A DNA stretch of 14,570 nt from contig CAJWOB010000024.1 in assembly GCA_913043885.1 (NCBI GenBank), forward strand, positions 1-14,570, written 5' to 3'. The stretch is from an uncultured Spirochaetaceae bacterium. Lineage in GTDB: Bacteria > Spirochaetota > Spirochaetia > SZUA-6 > Bin103. The first letter of the stretch is position 1, and the number at the start of each line of letters is the position of its first letter. A model generated the notes under the pieces. It ran no database searches. It was not told where the DNA came from and was given only the letters and a program-made list of their open reading frames with translations. Of the stretch, positions 6,675 through 14,291 are shown piece by piece. Made by a program: the position numbers and the translations under genes.

Positions 6675-7277
6675 ATGCCTGCCCGCCGCCGCAGCTCCAG
6701 TACCCCGACCCGCAAGACGCAACGCGACTCCAAGGGCTCCGCATCCGCTTCTGCTGAAGCGGCCGAGCCCGCGGGCGGGGAGGCGGACGTAGCGGCGGTG
6801 CCGGCGCAGGCCGCCTCCCCGCAGGAGGCGCTCCTTCCCTCCAACGCGGACCTCACCCAGCTGCTGCACAAGTCGATGACCCGGCTGGAGAACTGGCGCA
6901 TCGAGCTGGAGACCAACCCGAATCCGCGCATGGTGCACGTGTTGCGCAACATACTCGGCCACATCGAATCGATGGCCCGCATCACCGAGAGCAAGGCGGT
7001 GTTCTCCTACAAGCACCTGTCCCGTCAGATGTCGGTGCTCATCGGCGAGGTGGCGCAGCTCAATCTGGCGATTACCGAATCCCTGGACGAAGACGACATC
7101 ATCAATTCCCGGGAGGAGAAGCGGATCAATGCCGGGCTCAAGACGGTAGTGGAGGCGGCGGTCGAGCTAATCCGCATAGTGCAGCAGGGCTTCATGCTCG
7201 GCCGCGACCGCCCGGCATTGACCTACACCGGCAACGGCACCGCGGAAGCGTCGGCCGATCGCGAGGAGGCAGAGTGA
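6675..7277 (+). CDS. Small helical protein of unknown function, first gene of the dehydrogenase operon
   Basis: Predicted 200 aa from ATG 6675. A TTG at 6630 is in frame but lies within the candidate promoter. The first 55 residues are basic, then Ala/Glu/Pro-rich and probably disordered. Residues 58-175 look all-helical with heptad-like hydrophobic spacing (LLHKSMTRLENWRIELETNP; MVHVLRNILGHIESMARI; LIGEVAQLNLAITESL). There is no signal peptide, membrane segment or catalytic motif, so it should be cytoplasmic. Its stop overlaps the E1-alpha GTG start by 4 bases, so the two are translationally coupled. I do not recognise a family. A structural or regulatory partner of the dehydrogenase, or an unrelated cotranscribed protein, are both possible. 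Confidence 0.75.
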   Translation: MPARRRSSSTPTRKTQRDSKGSASASAEAAEPAGGEADVAAVPAQAASPQEALLPSNADLTQLLHKSMTRLENWRIELETNPNPRMVHVLRNILGHIESMARITESKAVFSYKHLSRQMSVLIGEVAQLNLAITESLDEDDIINSREEKRINAGLKTVVEAAVELIRIVQQGFMLGRDRPALTYTGNGTAEASADREEAE

Positions 7278-8353
7278 TAGCAGGTCCCCTGCAGCTGCTG
7301 GCACCCGACGGCACCGTGCCCGCCGGTGAGGCCGTCGATGCCTACGCCGACTACAGAATGGACGCCGCGCAGCTGCTCGCGGCGTACCGCTTCATGGTGA
7401 GCGCCCGCGCCGCCGACGAGTGGGCGTTCAGTCTGCACCGCCAGGGCCGGCTCCACACCTACGCGCCCTCCACCGGCCAGGAAGCCAACAGCGTCGGCTC
7501 TATCATGGCGCTGCGCCAGGATGACTGGTTCGTGCAGAGCTACCGGGAGCTGGGTGGCCTGATGGCGCGCGGGGTGCCCCTGTCCAACTACTTCCTGTAC
7601 TGGCTTGGCTACGAGGCCGGCAACGACAACGAGGTGGACGAGTTCCATCTCATGCCGGTGGCGATCCCCATCGCCTCCCAGCTGCCGCATGCGGTCGGCC
7701 TCGCCCAGGCCGAGCGGTATCTCGGCACCGACCGCTTGGCGATCGGCTTCATCGGTGACGGCGGCACCTCCGAGGGCGACTTTCACGAAGCGATGAACTT
7801 CGCAGGGGTGTGGAAGGCGCCGGTGATCATCTTCGTGCAGAACAACCAGTACGCCATCTCCCTGCCTCGTTCGCGACAGACCGCCTCGAACACCATCGCC
7901 GAGAAGGCTGGCGCATATGGCATGCGGGGCGTGCAGGTGGACGGCAACGACGTAACCGCCGTGTTCGCGGCCACCGCAGAGGCGGCGGAGATCGTTCGAT
8001 CGGGTGGGCTCCCCACCCTCATCGAGGGAGTCACCTATCGCGTTGCCGCCCACACCACCTCCGACGACCCGAACCGCTATCGGGAGATAGACGAGGTGGC
8101 GGCGTGGAAGAACCGCGACCCGATCGTGCGGCTACAGAAGCTGCTGCGTTCCCGGGGACTCGCCAGTGAGGAGGAGCTGCAGGCCAGTATCGAAGAAGCG
8201 CGGCAGCACGCGCGCGACGAGTTCGACCGTGTCGAGGCATCGGCCGCCCCTGCCCTGGAAGAGGGCTTCCAGCACCTGTATGCGGAGCTGCCGCCCCTGC
8301 TGCAGGCTCAGCTGAGTGAACGGCGCCGCCTCCAGGAGCGAACGGGCAAATGA
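7274..8353 (+). CDS. pdhA: 2-oxoacid dehydrogenase E1 component, alpha subunit (pyruvate dehydrogenase type)
   Basis: Predicted 359 aa from GTG 7274; AGGAGG at 7264-7269 lies just upstream and the start overlaps the previous stop (GTGA). The thiamine-diphosphate/Mg motif is complete: GDGGTSEGDFHEAMNFAGVW from residue 161 and, about 30 residues on, N190-N191. The phosphorylation-loop region HTTSDDPNRYR (His260) is present, as is the conserved S-TGQEA near 66-71. The length matches the family. With E1-beta it decarboxylates a 2-oxoacid, transferring the acyl group to lipoyl-E2. Neighbours are beta and E2 in the usual order. The general sequence pattern is closest to PdhA of the separate-subunit (Gram-positive/mitochondrial) type; a branched-chain keto-acid enzyme cannot be excluded by eye. 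Confidence 0.93.
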   Translation: MIAGPLQLLAPDGTVPAGEAVDAYADYRMDAAQLLAAYRFMVSARAADEWAFSLHRQGRLHTYAPSTGQEANSVGSIMALRQDDWFVQSYRELGGLMARGVPLSNYFLYWLGYEAGNDNEVDEFHLMPVAIPIASQLPHAVGLAQAERYLGTDRLAIGFIGDGGTSEGDFHEAMNFAGVWKAPVIIFVQNNQYAISLPRSRQTASNTIAEKAGAYGMRGVQVDGNDVTAVFAATAEAAEIVRSGGLPTLIEGVTYRVAAHTTSDDPNRYREIDEVAAWKNRDPIVRLQKLLRSRGLASEEELQASIEEARQHARDEFDRVEASAAPALEEGFQHLYAELPPLLQAQLSERRRLQERTGK

Positions 8354-8357
8354 GTGG

Positions 8358-8385
8358 CGACGCTCGCTTACGCTCCGACGCTCGC
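8358..8385 (+). repeat. Short direct repeat between E1-alpha and E1-beta genes
   Basis: The 10-mer CGACGCTCGC occurs at 8358-8367 and again at 8376-8385, separated by TTACGCTC, giving a tandem-like 18-bp period. It occupies most of the 52-bp gap right after the E1-alpha stop. In an operon with otherwise tiny gaps, this may be a copy of a dispersed intergenic repeat; only this copy is visible here. Confidence 0.4.
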
Positions 8386-8405
8386 GCCGAATCGAGGAGC
8401 ACGGC

Positions 8406-9383
8406 ATGAGTGCGGCCAATCTGGTCACCTCCGTGAACGCCGGTCTTGCCGTCGCGCTCGAGAGCGACGAGCGTGTGGTGATGTACGGGCAGGACATCGG
8501 CCGCAATGGCGGCGTGTTTCAGGCCACTGCCGGGCTGCAGGAGCGGTTCGGGGAACGACGGGTCTTCGACGTGCCCCTGGCCGAGAGCGGCATCGTCGGC
8601 ACCGCGATTGGCATGGCGGTAGCCGGTCTGCGGCCGGTGGTGGAGATGCAGTTCAGTGGCTTCGTGTATCCGGCATTCAACCAGATTGTCTCCCACGTCG
8701 CGCGTCTGCGGAATCGCACGCGCGGGAGCATGAGCCTGCCGATGGTCATCCGCATGCCCTACGGGGGGGCGGTGCGCGCTCTGGAGCATCACAGCGAGAG
8801 CATGGAGGCAATCTTCGCCCACGTACCGGGGCTGAAGGTGGTAATTCCTTCCACCCCCCACGACGCCAAGGGCCTGCTGCTTGCTGCCGTGCGCGACCCG
8901 GATCCGGTCATCTTCATGGAGCCCAAGCGGCTCTACCACTCGCCACAGCAGGAAATACCGGAGGGCGACTATGAGCTGCCCCTCGGGCAGGCTCGCGTCG
9001 TTCAGGAAGGCGACGCGGTAACGGTCATCGGTTACGGTGGCCAGATGCGGGATATCCGCGCCGCCGCTGCCCATCTGAAGCGGCAGGACATCGCCATCGA
9101 AGTCATCGATCTGCGAACGATCTACCCCTTCGACCAGGAGACGGTAGTCGAGTCGGTGCGGAAGACCGGGCGCCTGCTAGTGGTCCACGAGGGGCCGCGA
9201 TCGTTCGGCGTCGGCGCCGAGATCGTCAGTTTCGCGACCGAAGAGGCATTCATGTACCTAGACGCCCCGCCGCGGCGCCTCACCGGCACCGACACCATCA
9301 TCCCGCTGCCGGCGTCCGAACACTTCTATTTTATGCAGCCGGAGCACATCGTCGACGCGGTGTTGGAGCTGATCGAGACCTAG
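8406..9383 (+). CDS. pdhB: 2-oxoacid dehydrogenase E1 component, beta subunit
   Basis: Predicted 325 aa from ATG 8406; AGGAG at 8395-8399 lies 6 bases upstream. Earlier in-frame codons reach into the E1-alpha gene and encode Arg-rich sequence unlike the family. Family features are visible: VVMYGQDIG near the N-terminus, Glu60 in DVPLAESGIVG (activates the thiamine ring), the MQFSGFVYPAFNQIVSHVAR stretch, and the active-site His129 in ALEHHSES. Also seen are VVIPSTPHDAKGLLLAAVRD and the C-terminal transketolase domain (VIGYGGQ, VIDLRTIYPFD, VVHEGP). It forms the E1 heterotetramer with the alpha subunit. It is followed 6 bp later by E2. Length is normal and no key residue is missing. Confidence 0.94.
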   Translation: MSAANLVTSVNAGLAVALESDERVVMYGQDIGRNGGVFQATAGLQERFGERRVFDVPLAESGIVGTAIGMAVAGLRPVVEMQFSGFVYPAFNQIVSHVARLRNRTRGSMSLPMVIRMPYGGAVRALEHHSESMEAIFAHVPGLKVVIPSTPHDAKGLLLAAVRDPDPVIFMEPKRLYHSPQQEIPEGDYELPLGQARVVQEGDAVTVIGYGGQMRDIRAAAAHLKRQDIAIEVIDLRTIYPFDQETVVESVRKTGRLLVVHEGPRSFGVGAEIVSFATEEAFMYLDAPPRRLTGTDTIIPLPASEHFYFMQPEHIVDAVLELIET

Positions 9384-9389
9384 ACGCCT

Positions 9390-10757
9390 ATGAGCTTCGA
9401 ATTCAAGTTTCCCGATTACGGTGAAGGGCTCACCGAGGGCCGCATCCTGGAGTTCCGCGTCAGCCCCGGCGACCACGTGGCTGCCGGCGATGTGCTGGCG
9501 GTCGTGGAGACCGACAAGGTGGTGGCCGAGGTCGAATCGCCCAAGAGCGGGACGCTGCTGAAGTTCGGCTCGAAGGCCGGCAATCAGATCAGCGTCGGCG
9601 AGACTATCGCCTACATCGACATCGAAGACGGCGCCGACACCGCGGACAACGGGTCCGGTGGCGACAACGGTGGCGCCGCCGGTCGCACCGATCGCCGCGC
9701 GCTTATCGGCACCATCGACTCGAGTGAGAGCGTCCTTGCACCGAGCGACGAGCTGGCAACACGCGCCCGGGATGAGCGGAAGAGGGCCAACGGATCTCCG
9801 GTCGCCTCGGCCGAGCCAGCGCGCGCCCCCCACAGCATCACACCGGCGGCGCGCCGTCGGGCCAGGGAGCTGCAGGTGGACCCGGCCAGCTTCGAGTCGG
9901 GCTTGCGGGTACGCCGGCAGGACGTCGAGGCCGCCAGCCGCCCGGCTGCAGGCACGCCTGGCGGCCCGTCGACGCCGAGCGCACCGGCTCTGGCCCAATC
10001 GAGCGCCCGCAGCGCGCATGCCGGCATTCCGCTCATCGACGACCCGCTGATCGCCCCAGCTGGCGCCGGGCAGGGCGAGGCGATCGAGCTGACCATTCTC
10101 CGCAAGACCATCGCCCACACCATGGAGACCAGCCGCAAGATCCCAACGGCAACGGTCTACGACGTGGGGGTGGTCGACGATCTGGTGGACCTGCGCGAGC
10201 GGGTGAACCGCGACCGCGAGGTGAGGGTCAGCTTTCAGCCGTTCTTCATGAAGGCGCTGGCCACCGCCCTCAAGCGGTATCCCGTGCTCAATTCACACTT
10301 CAACCCGCTCTCCGAGGAGATACGCCTGTTCGCCGACGTCAACATCGGCTTTGCAGTGCACACGGAGGCTGGGCTGATGGTGCCGGTCATCCACAACGTG
10401 GATACCAAGACCATCCGCGAGATCGATGCCGAAATGAAGGAGCTGGTAGAGCAGGCCAAGAACCGGACCATCGCCCTCGAGCTGCTGCGCGGTGGCACCT
10501 TCAGTCTCACCAACTTCGGTCCGTTCGGCGGCCTCTATGCGTCGCCGATGATCTACCCACCGCAGGTGGCCATCATCGGAGCGGGTCGGTTGCATCAGGA
10601 GCCGATCGTGCAAGACGGCGAGGTAACGGCGGCGTGGGTGCTCCCGGTATCACTGGCATTCGACCATCGCGTCGTCGACGGTGTTCCTGCCGCGTCGTTT
10701 ACCGCCCACTTCCTGGAGCTGCTGCGCTCGCCGCAGGAGCTCTTCGTCTCGATGTAG
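9390..10757 (+). CDS. pdhC: Dihydrolipoamide acyltransferase (E2) of 2-oxoacid dehydrogenase complex
   Basis: Predicted 455 aa from ATG 9390, 6 bases after the E1-beta stop. Domain order is standard. A single lipoyl domain spans 1-80, with lipoylation site Lys43 in VETDKVVAEVESP. An Ala/Gly/Asp-rich flexible linker follows. The peripheral-subunit-binding domain lies at about 148-183 (ITPAARRRARELQVDP, LRVRRQDVEAA). A second Pro/Ala linker leads to the acyltransferase core at 230-455. The core carries the active-site motif DHRVVDG with His426 and Asp430, and the FSLTNFGPFGGLYASPMIYP stretch. It forms the complex core and passes acyl groups from E1 to CoA. The E3 gene is not in the window. The acyl group handled (acetyl or branched-chain) cannot be fixed from sequence by eye. 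Confidence 0.94.
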   Translation: MSFEFKFPDYGEGLTEGRILEFRVSPGDHVAAGDVLAVVETDKVVAEVESPKSGTLLKFGSKAGNQISVGETIAYIDIEDGADTADNGSGGDNGGAAGRTDRRALIGTIDSSESVLAPSDELATRARDERKRANGSPVASAEPARAPHSITPAARRRARELQVDPASFESGLRVRRQDVEAASRPAAGTPGGPSTPSAPALAQSSARSAHAGIPLIDDPLIAPAGAGQGEAIELTILRKTIAHTMETSRKIPTATVYDVGVVDDLVDLRERVNRDREVRVSFQPFFMKALATALKRYPVLNSHFNPLSEEIRLFADVNIGFAVHTEAGLMVPVIHNVDTKTIREIDAEMKELVEQAKNRTIALELLRGGTFSLTNFGPFGGLYASPMIYPPQVAIIGAGRLHQEPIVQDGEVTAAWVLPVSLAFDHRVVDGVPAASFTAHFLELLRSPQELFVSM

Positions 10758-10776
10758 CCGAGCTTCCTCACTCGGC
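10757..10776 (+). terminator. Small hairpin after the E2 gene, possible attenuator
   Basis: GCCGAG and CTCGGC pair as a 6-bp stem with an 8-nt loop, starting at the last base of the E2 stop codon. There is no T-run after it, so it is a weak terminator at best. It could reduce transcription into the ligase gene or stabilise the upstream mRNA. Confidence 0.3.
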
Positions 10777-10791
10777 GGTGGCCATCGGGTT

Positions 10792-11586
10792 ATGAAGGCG
10801 CCCCAGATTCGGACCCCGTGGCCCGACGCCCCGCAGCGCTGGCTGGCAACGACCAGCTCGACCATGGACGAGGCCGCCTCCCTACAGCGGAAGGGCGCGC
10901 CGCACGGCACCTTGATCGTCGCCGATCACCAAACAGCCGGCCGTGGTCGCAACGGCAGAACGTGGGTAAGCGCGCCTGGCAAGAACCTTCTGTTCAGCGT
11001 GCTGCTCGACACGCAGGTCGTGGCGCCATCGGCGCTGCTGCCGCTGCGGGTCGGCGCAACCGTCTCACTTGCTATCGATGAGCTCGTCGCGTTGCACGGG
11101 AGCGACGGCGCTCGGCCGCAGGTCAAGTGGCCCAACGACGTGGTGATGGGCGGTCACAAGGTGGCGGGTGTGCTGTGCGATCTGAGCGGCGATCGCGTCA
11201 TCGTTGGTGTCGGCGTCACCTGCAACCAACGCCGCGGGCTGCCAGACGGACCATACGCCGCGCGGTCCTTGCGGCAGCTGCTCGGTGTTCGGGTGGATCG
11301 CTGGGCGCTGCTCGAGAGCGTACTGCAGCACCTGCACCAGACGGTGGCAGTGGCGCCAGATCGCGGCGCGGCCTCGGTCTCCGCCATAGAGACTCTCCTC
11401 TACGGAATGGGCATGGCCGTGTCGATCGACGAGGCGCCGCGGGGGCTACCGGATCGGGGCGTGGTGGAGGGGCTCGCCGCCGATGGCGCGCTGCTCGTCA
11501 GAGATCAGCATGGCCAGACGCACCGCTACTATTCCGGTCGACTGCTGCCAGCGGCGGCACCTTCCAGGATCTCATCGCGCACCTGA
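10792..11586 (+). CDS. birA: Biotin-protein ligase, monofunctional (no DNA-binding domain)
   Basis: Predicted 264 aa from ATG 10792, 34 bp after E2. The ribosome site is weak (GGG). Family motifs are clear: TSSTMDEA near the start, ADHQTAGRGRNGRTW (nucleotide and biotin loop, residues 45-58), KWPNDV (112-117), and KVAGVLCDLSG with Lys123. A C-terminal SH3-like part ends in HRYYSGRLLP. The usual GIGINxN strand reads GVGVTCNQ, so the first Asn is Thr143. There is no N-terminal helix-turn-helix, so it is not a BirA-type repressor. It attaches biotin to a carboxyl-carrier protein via biotinyl-AMP. Position behind a lipoyl-bearing E2 is suggestive, but lipoate-ligase signature motifs are absent. 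The 3' end overlaps the opposing pseudogene by 58 bp. Confidence 0.88.
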   Translation: MKAPQIRTPWPDAPQRWLATTSSTMDEAASLQRKGAPHGTLIVADHQTAGRGRNGRTWVSAPGKNLLFSVLLDTQVVAPSALLPLRVGATVSLAIDELVALHGSDGARPQVKWPNDVVMGGHKVAGVLCDLSGDRVIVGVGVTCNQRRGLPDGPYAARSLRQLLGVRVDRWALLESVLQHLHQTVAVAPDRGAASVSAIETLLYGMGMAVSIDEAPRGLPDRGVVEGLAADGALLVRDQHGQTHRYYSGRLLPAAAPSRISSRT

Positions 11587-13271
11587 CGCAACTCCGCCAC
11601 CGAGAGCGCGCGATCGCTGATCGCCACCGCGAACACCATGCTGTTGCCGGCGAACCGACCAGCCGCCTGATCCTCACTCGGCATGAGCTGCACCTCGCGG
11701 ACGAGCGCCCTGCGGCGCCACGACGGCGCCCTGGTCCGGAGCGCCTTGGTACCAGCGTCGACTCCAATCGGACCAGGCAGGCGTCGCGCCCGCCGCCGTC
11801 GAGGCGCGTCACCACCAGCCCCCCGGTAGCGCCGGTGTGCAGCTCGATGGAGGTGCCGGCGGCGGCAAGGCCCGGCGCGAGCGAGACGGGCTGCCCCTCG
11901 CCCCGCGGCCACCTCGCTGTGGCGGTAATGGATCCGTCGGCCGCCGCGCCGGGGGAGAGCGGCAGCGCCAGCGGCACCACCCGCTGCAGGCCCGCGGGCT
12001 CGGCCTCGCAGGAGACCGATACCTGTATCGCGAGCTCCCCGGCGGCCGCTACCAGGTAGTCGATGGCCAGGGTCATCGCCCCAGCGGGGAGCGCCAACAC
12101 TTCGCGCAGGCCGCCGTCGAAGGCGAACGCACTCACCGATTGAAAAGACAGGGCGCCTGCCGCGGTGGTCACGTAGGAGCGGATCGGCTCGCTATCCGCC
12201 GCCAGTCCAGAGCCCCGAAATAGCAGACGGCACAGGCGGCCGTCCTCGAAGTCTGCCTCCACGCCGGCCCCCGCCAGGCTCGCCTGGCCCGGCATACTCG
12301 CGGTAAGGGTGCGTTGGCTGGTCTCCAGCGTGATGGCGGCATCCGTGGCGTCCGCCCCATCGCCCGCGAGCAGGCCCAGCAGCCGGTCGCAGTGCCGCCG
12401 CGGCGCGCCACCGTGCCAGGCTCGCCGGCGAACAGCCCACGTTGGCGGTGGCCGCCACGCCCGCGACTGCCGCCGGCGCTTCCTCCGCCCGACTGCGCGA
12501 GGTGCGGTCGTCTCCGGCGCTGGAATCGTCCGGGTCGGGCGGCACGTCTGACAGCGTGAGCAGGCGCCCGCCCGCGCCCACCAGAATCGCCAGCGCCGCC
12601 ACGATAGCCGGCAGTGCCGCCGCGTCTCCGGGGTCGATCAGCAGCATGGTGCGACCGCTGGGGAGCGCCGCGGCGCAGACGGCAACCTCCGCCGCGAAGG
12701 CTTCGGCCACTGAACGCCGGCCGATCTGGGGTGCCGCAGCTGTCAGTGTGTCTGCGGCGGAGTAGTGGCAGAACCTGGAGACCGGTGCCGGGGGAAGGCT
12801 GGCGCAGCTAGCGCCGTCCACGCCCAACCAGCGAAACCCCGCCGACCGAGCGGCCTGCGTCAGCGGCAGCCACGGCCCGGGCGCCGAGGGCAACAAGACA
12901 TCGCACACCACACCGCAGAGGTCCTCGATGCCGGTGTGCCAGCGGTTGCGGCGTGCCCAGCGGAGCTCCCGCGCTAGCTCATCGTCGGTAAGCAGGAGAT
13001 GGGGGGCGTCGGCGTGGCCGGCGGTGGCGTCACCGCGTCGCCGGATGCGGACCTTGATCCCGGTGACCAACGTGTCCCAGCCGGCGTCGGAAGGCACCGG
13101 GACCTTCTGCGACGCGCTTACCCAGGTAAGCGGCGAGCCGGCCAGCTCGCGTTTCCACAACGTCAGCAGCGCCTCGGCGCTGCGATAGAGATCCTGTCGG
13201 GTGGTGCTGTGCCGATCCAGCCGGAATCCGACGGCAAGATCGCACGCAACGATCTTACGGCGCCGAATCAT
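11529..13271 (-). pseudogene. Frame-broken leftward gene, unknown function
   Basis: Coding-like sequence starts at ATG 13271 (MIRRRKIVACDLAVGFRLD) and runs about 290 codons in one frame. Near 12420-12390 the good sequence moves to another frame (DRLLGLLAGDGADATDAAIT, then PGQASLAGAGVEADFEDGRL). Near 11770-11700 it moves again, ending in VREVQLMPSEDQAAGRFAG and stop 11531-11529. A short piece of the third frame (YQGAPDQGAVVAPQGA) may bridge the last step. All steps fit single extra bases, so either this is a decayed gene or the sequence has indel errors. The N-terminal part has Trp/Arg-rich stretches (ARELRWARRNRWHTG). The C-terminal part is beta-rich (LPAGAMTLAIDYLVAAAGEL), perhaps a carbohydrate-type sandwich; I do not recognise a family. 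It is divergent from groEL and tail-to-tail with birA. Confidence 0.6.
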
Positions 13272-13300
13272 CGTTGTGCCGGAAGAATTTCGTCGAGGTG

Positions 13301-13329
13301 TTGATGCTGACTCAGCGAGTTTGTATCTT
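13301..13329 (+). promoter_or_regulatory. groEL promoter with palindrome in the spacer
   Basis: TTGATG (13301-13306) and TATCTT (13324-13329) are separated by exactly 17 bases, each with 4 of 6 consensus matches. Transcription would start near 13336, giving a leader of about 50 nt. The spacer contains the palindrome GCTGA-C-TCAGC (13306-13316), well placed for an operator. The HrcA/CIRCE sequence (TTAGCACTC-N9-GAGTGCTAA) is not present. Confidence 0.5.
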
Positions 13330-13354
13330 ACGGCCGAATCCTACTTACATCCAA
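13325..13354 (-). promoter_or_regulatory. Candidate promoter for the leftward frame-broken gene
   Basis: Minus-strand TTGGAT (13354-13349) and TAAGAT (13330-13325) are 18 bases apart. The -10 overlaps the -10 of the groEL promoter candidate on the other strand, so the two transcripts would exclude each other. Weak boxes; tentative. Confidence 0.28.
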
Positions 13355-13386
13355 TCCTAGATCGTTCACCTGCAGGAGCTCAGTAT

Positions 13387-14199
<813 letters not shown>

Positions 14200-14223
14200 A
14201 CCGGCGGAACCCGCGCCGCCGGT
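14200..14223 (+). terminator. GC-rich hairpin directly after the stop codon
   Basis: ACCGGCGG (14200-14207) pairs perfectly with CCGCCGGT (14216-14223) around an 8-nt loop. It begins at the base after the TGA. No T-run follows, so termination would be inefficient or factor-assisted. The placement suggests that the eight codons before it are the true 3' end of some other gene joined to groEL. Confidence 0.45.
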
Positions 14224-14291
14224 CCGGGCGTTGACTGATCGAGGACTCTGACAGGTTCGATGAGTCGGCTGCTTTGAAGGAGGCAAGCACG

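Noticed and set aside
8031..9074. Long minus-strand open frame across the E1-alpha/E1-beta genes (about 347 codons)
   Set aside because: It lies opposite well-conserved E1 genes, has no recognisable domain or ribosome site, and is best explained by GC-rich codon structure.
11127..12059. Plus-strand open frame of about 310 codons over the birA end and the frame-broken gene
   Set aside because: The translation is Arg/Ala/Pro-rich without family features and conflicts with birA motifs in another frame.
13272..13386. CIRCE (HrcA operator) upstream of groEL
   Set aside because: Neither TTAGCACTC nor GAGTGCTAA-like arms were found; the only inverted repeat is the shorter GCTGA-C-TCAGC.
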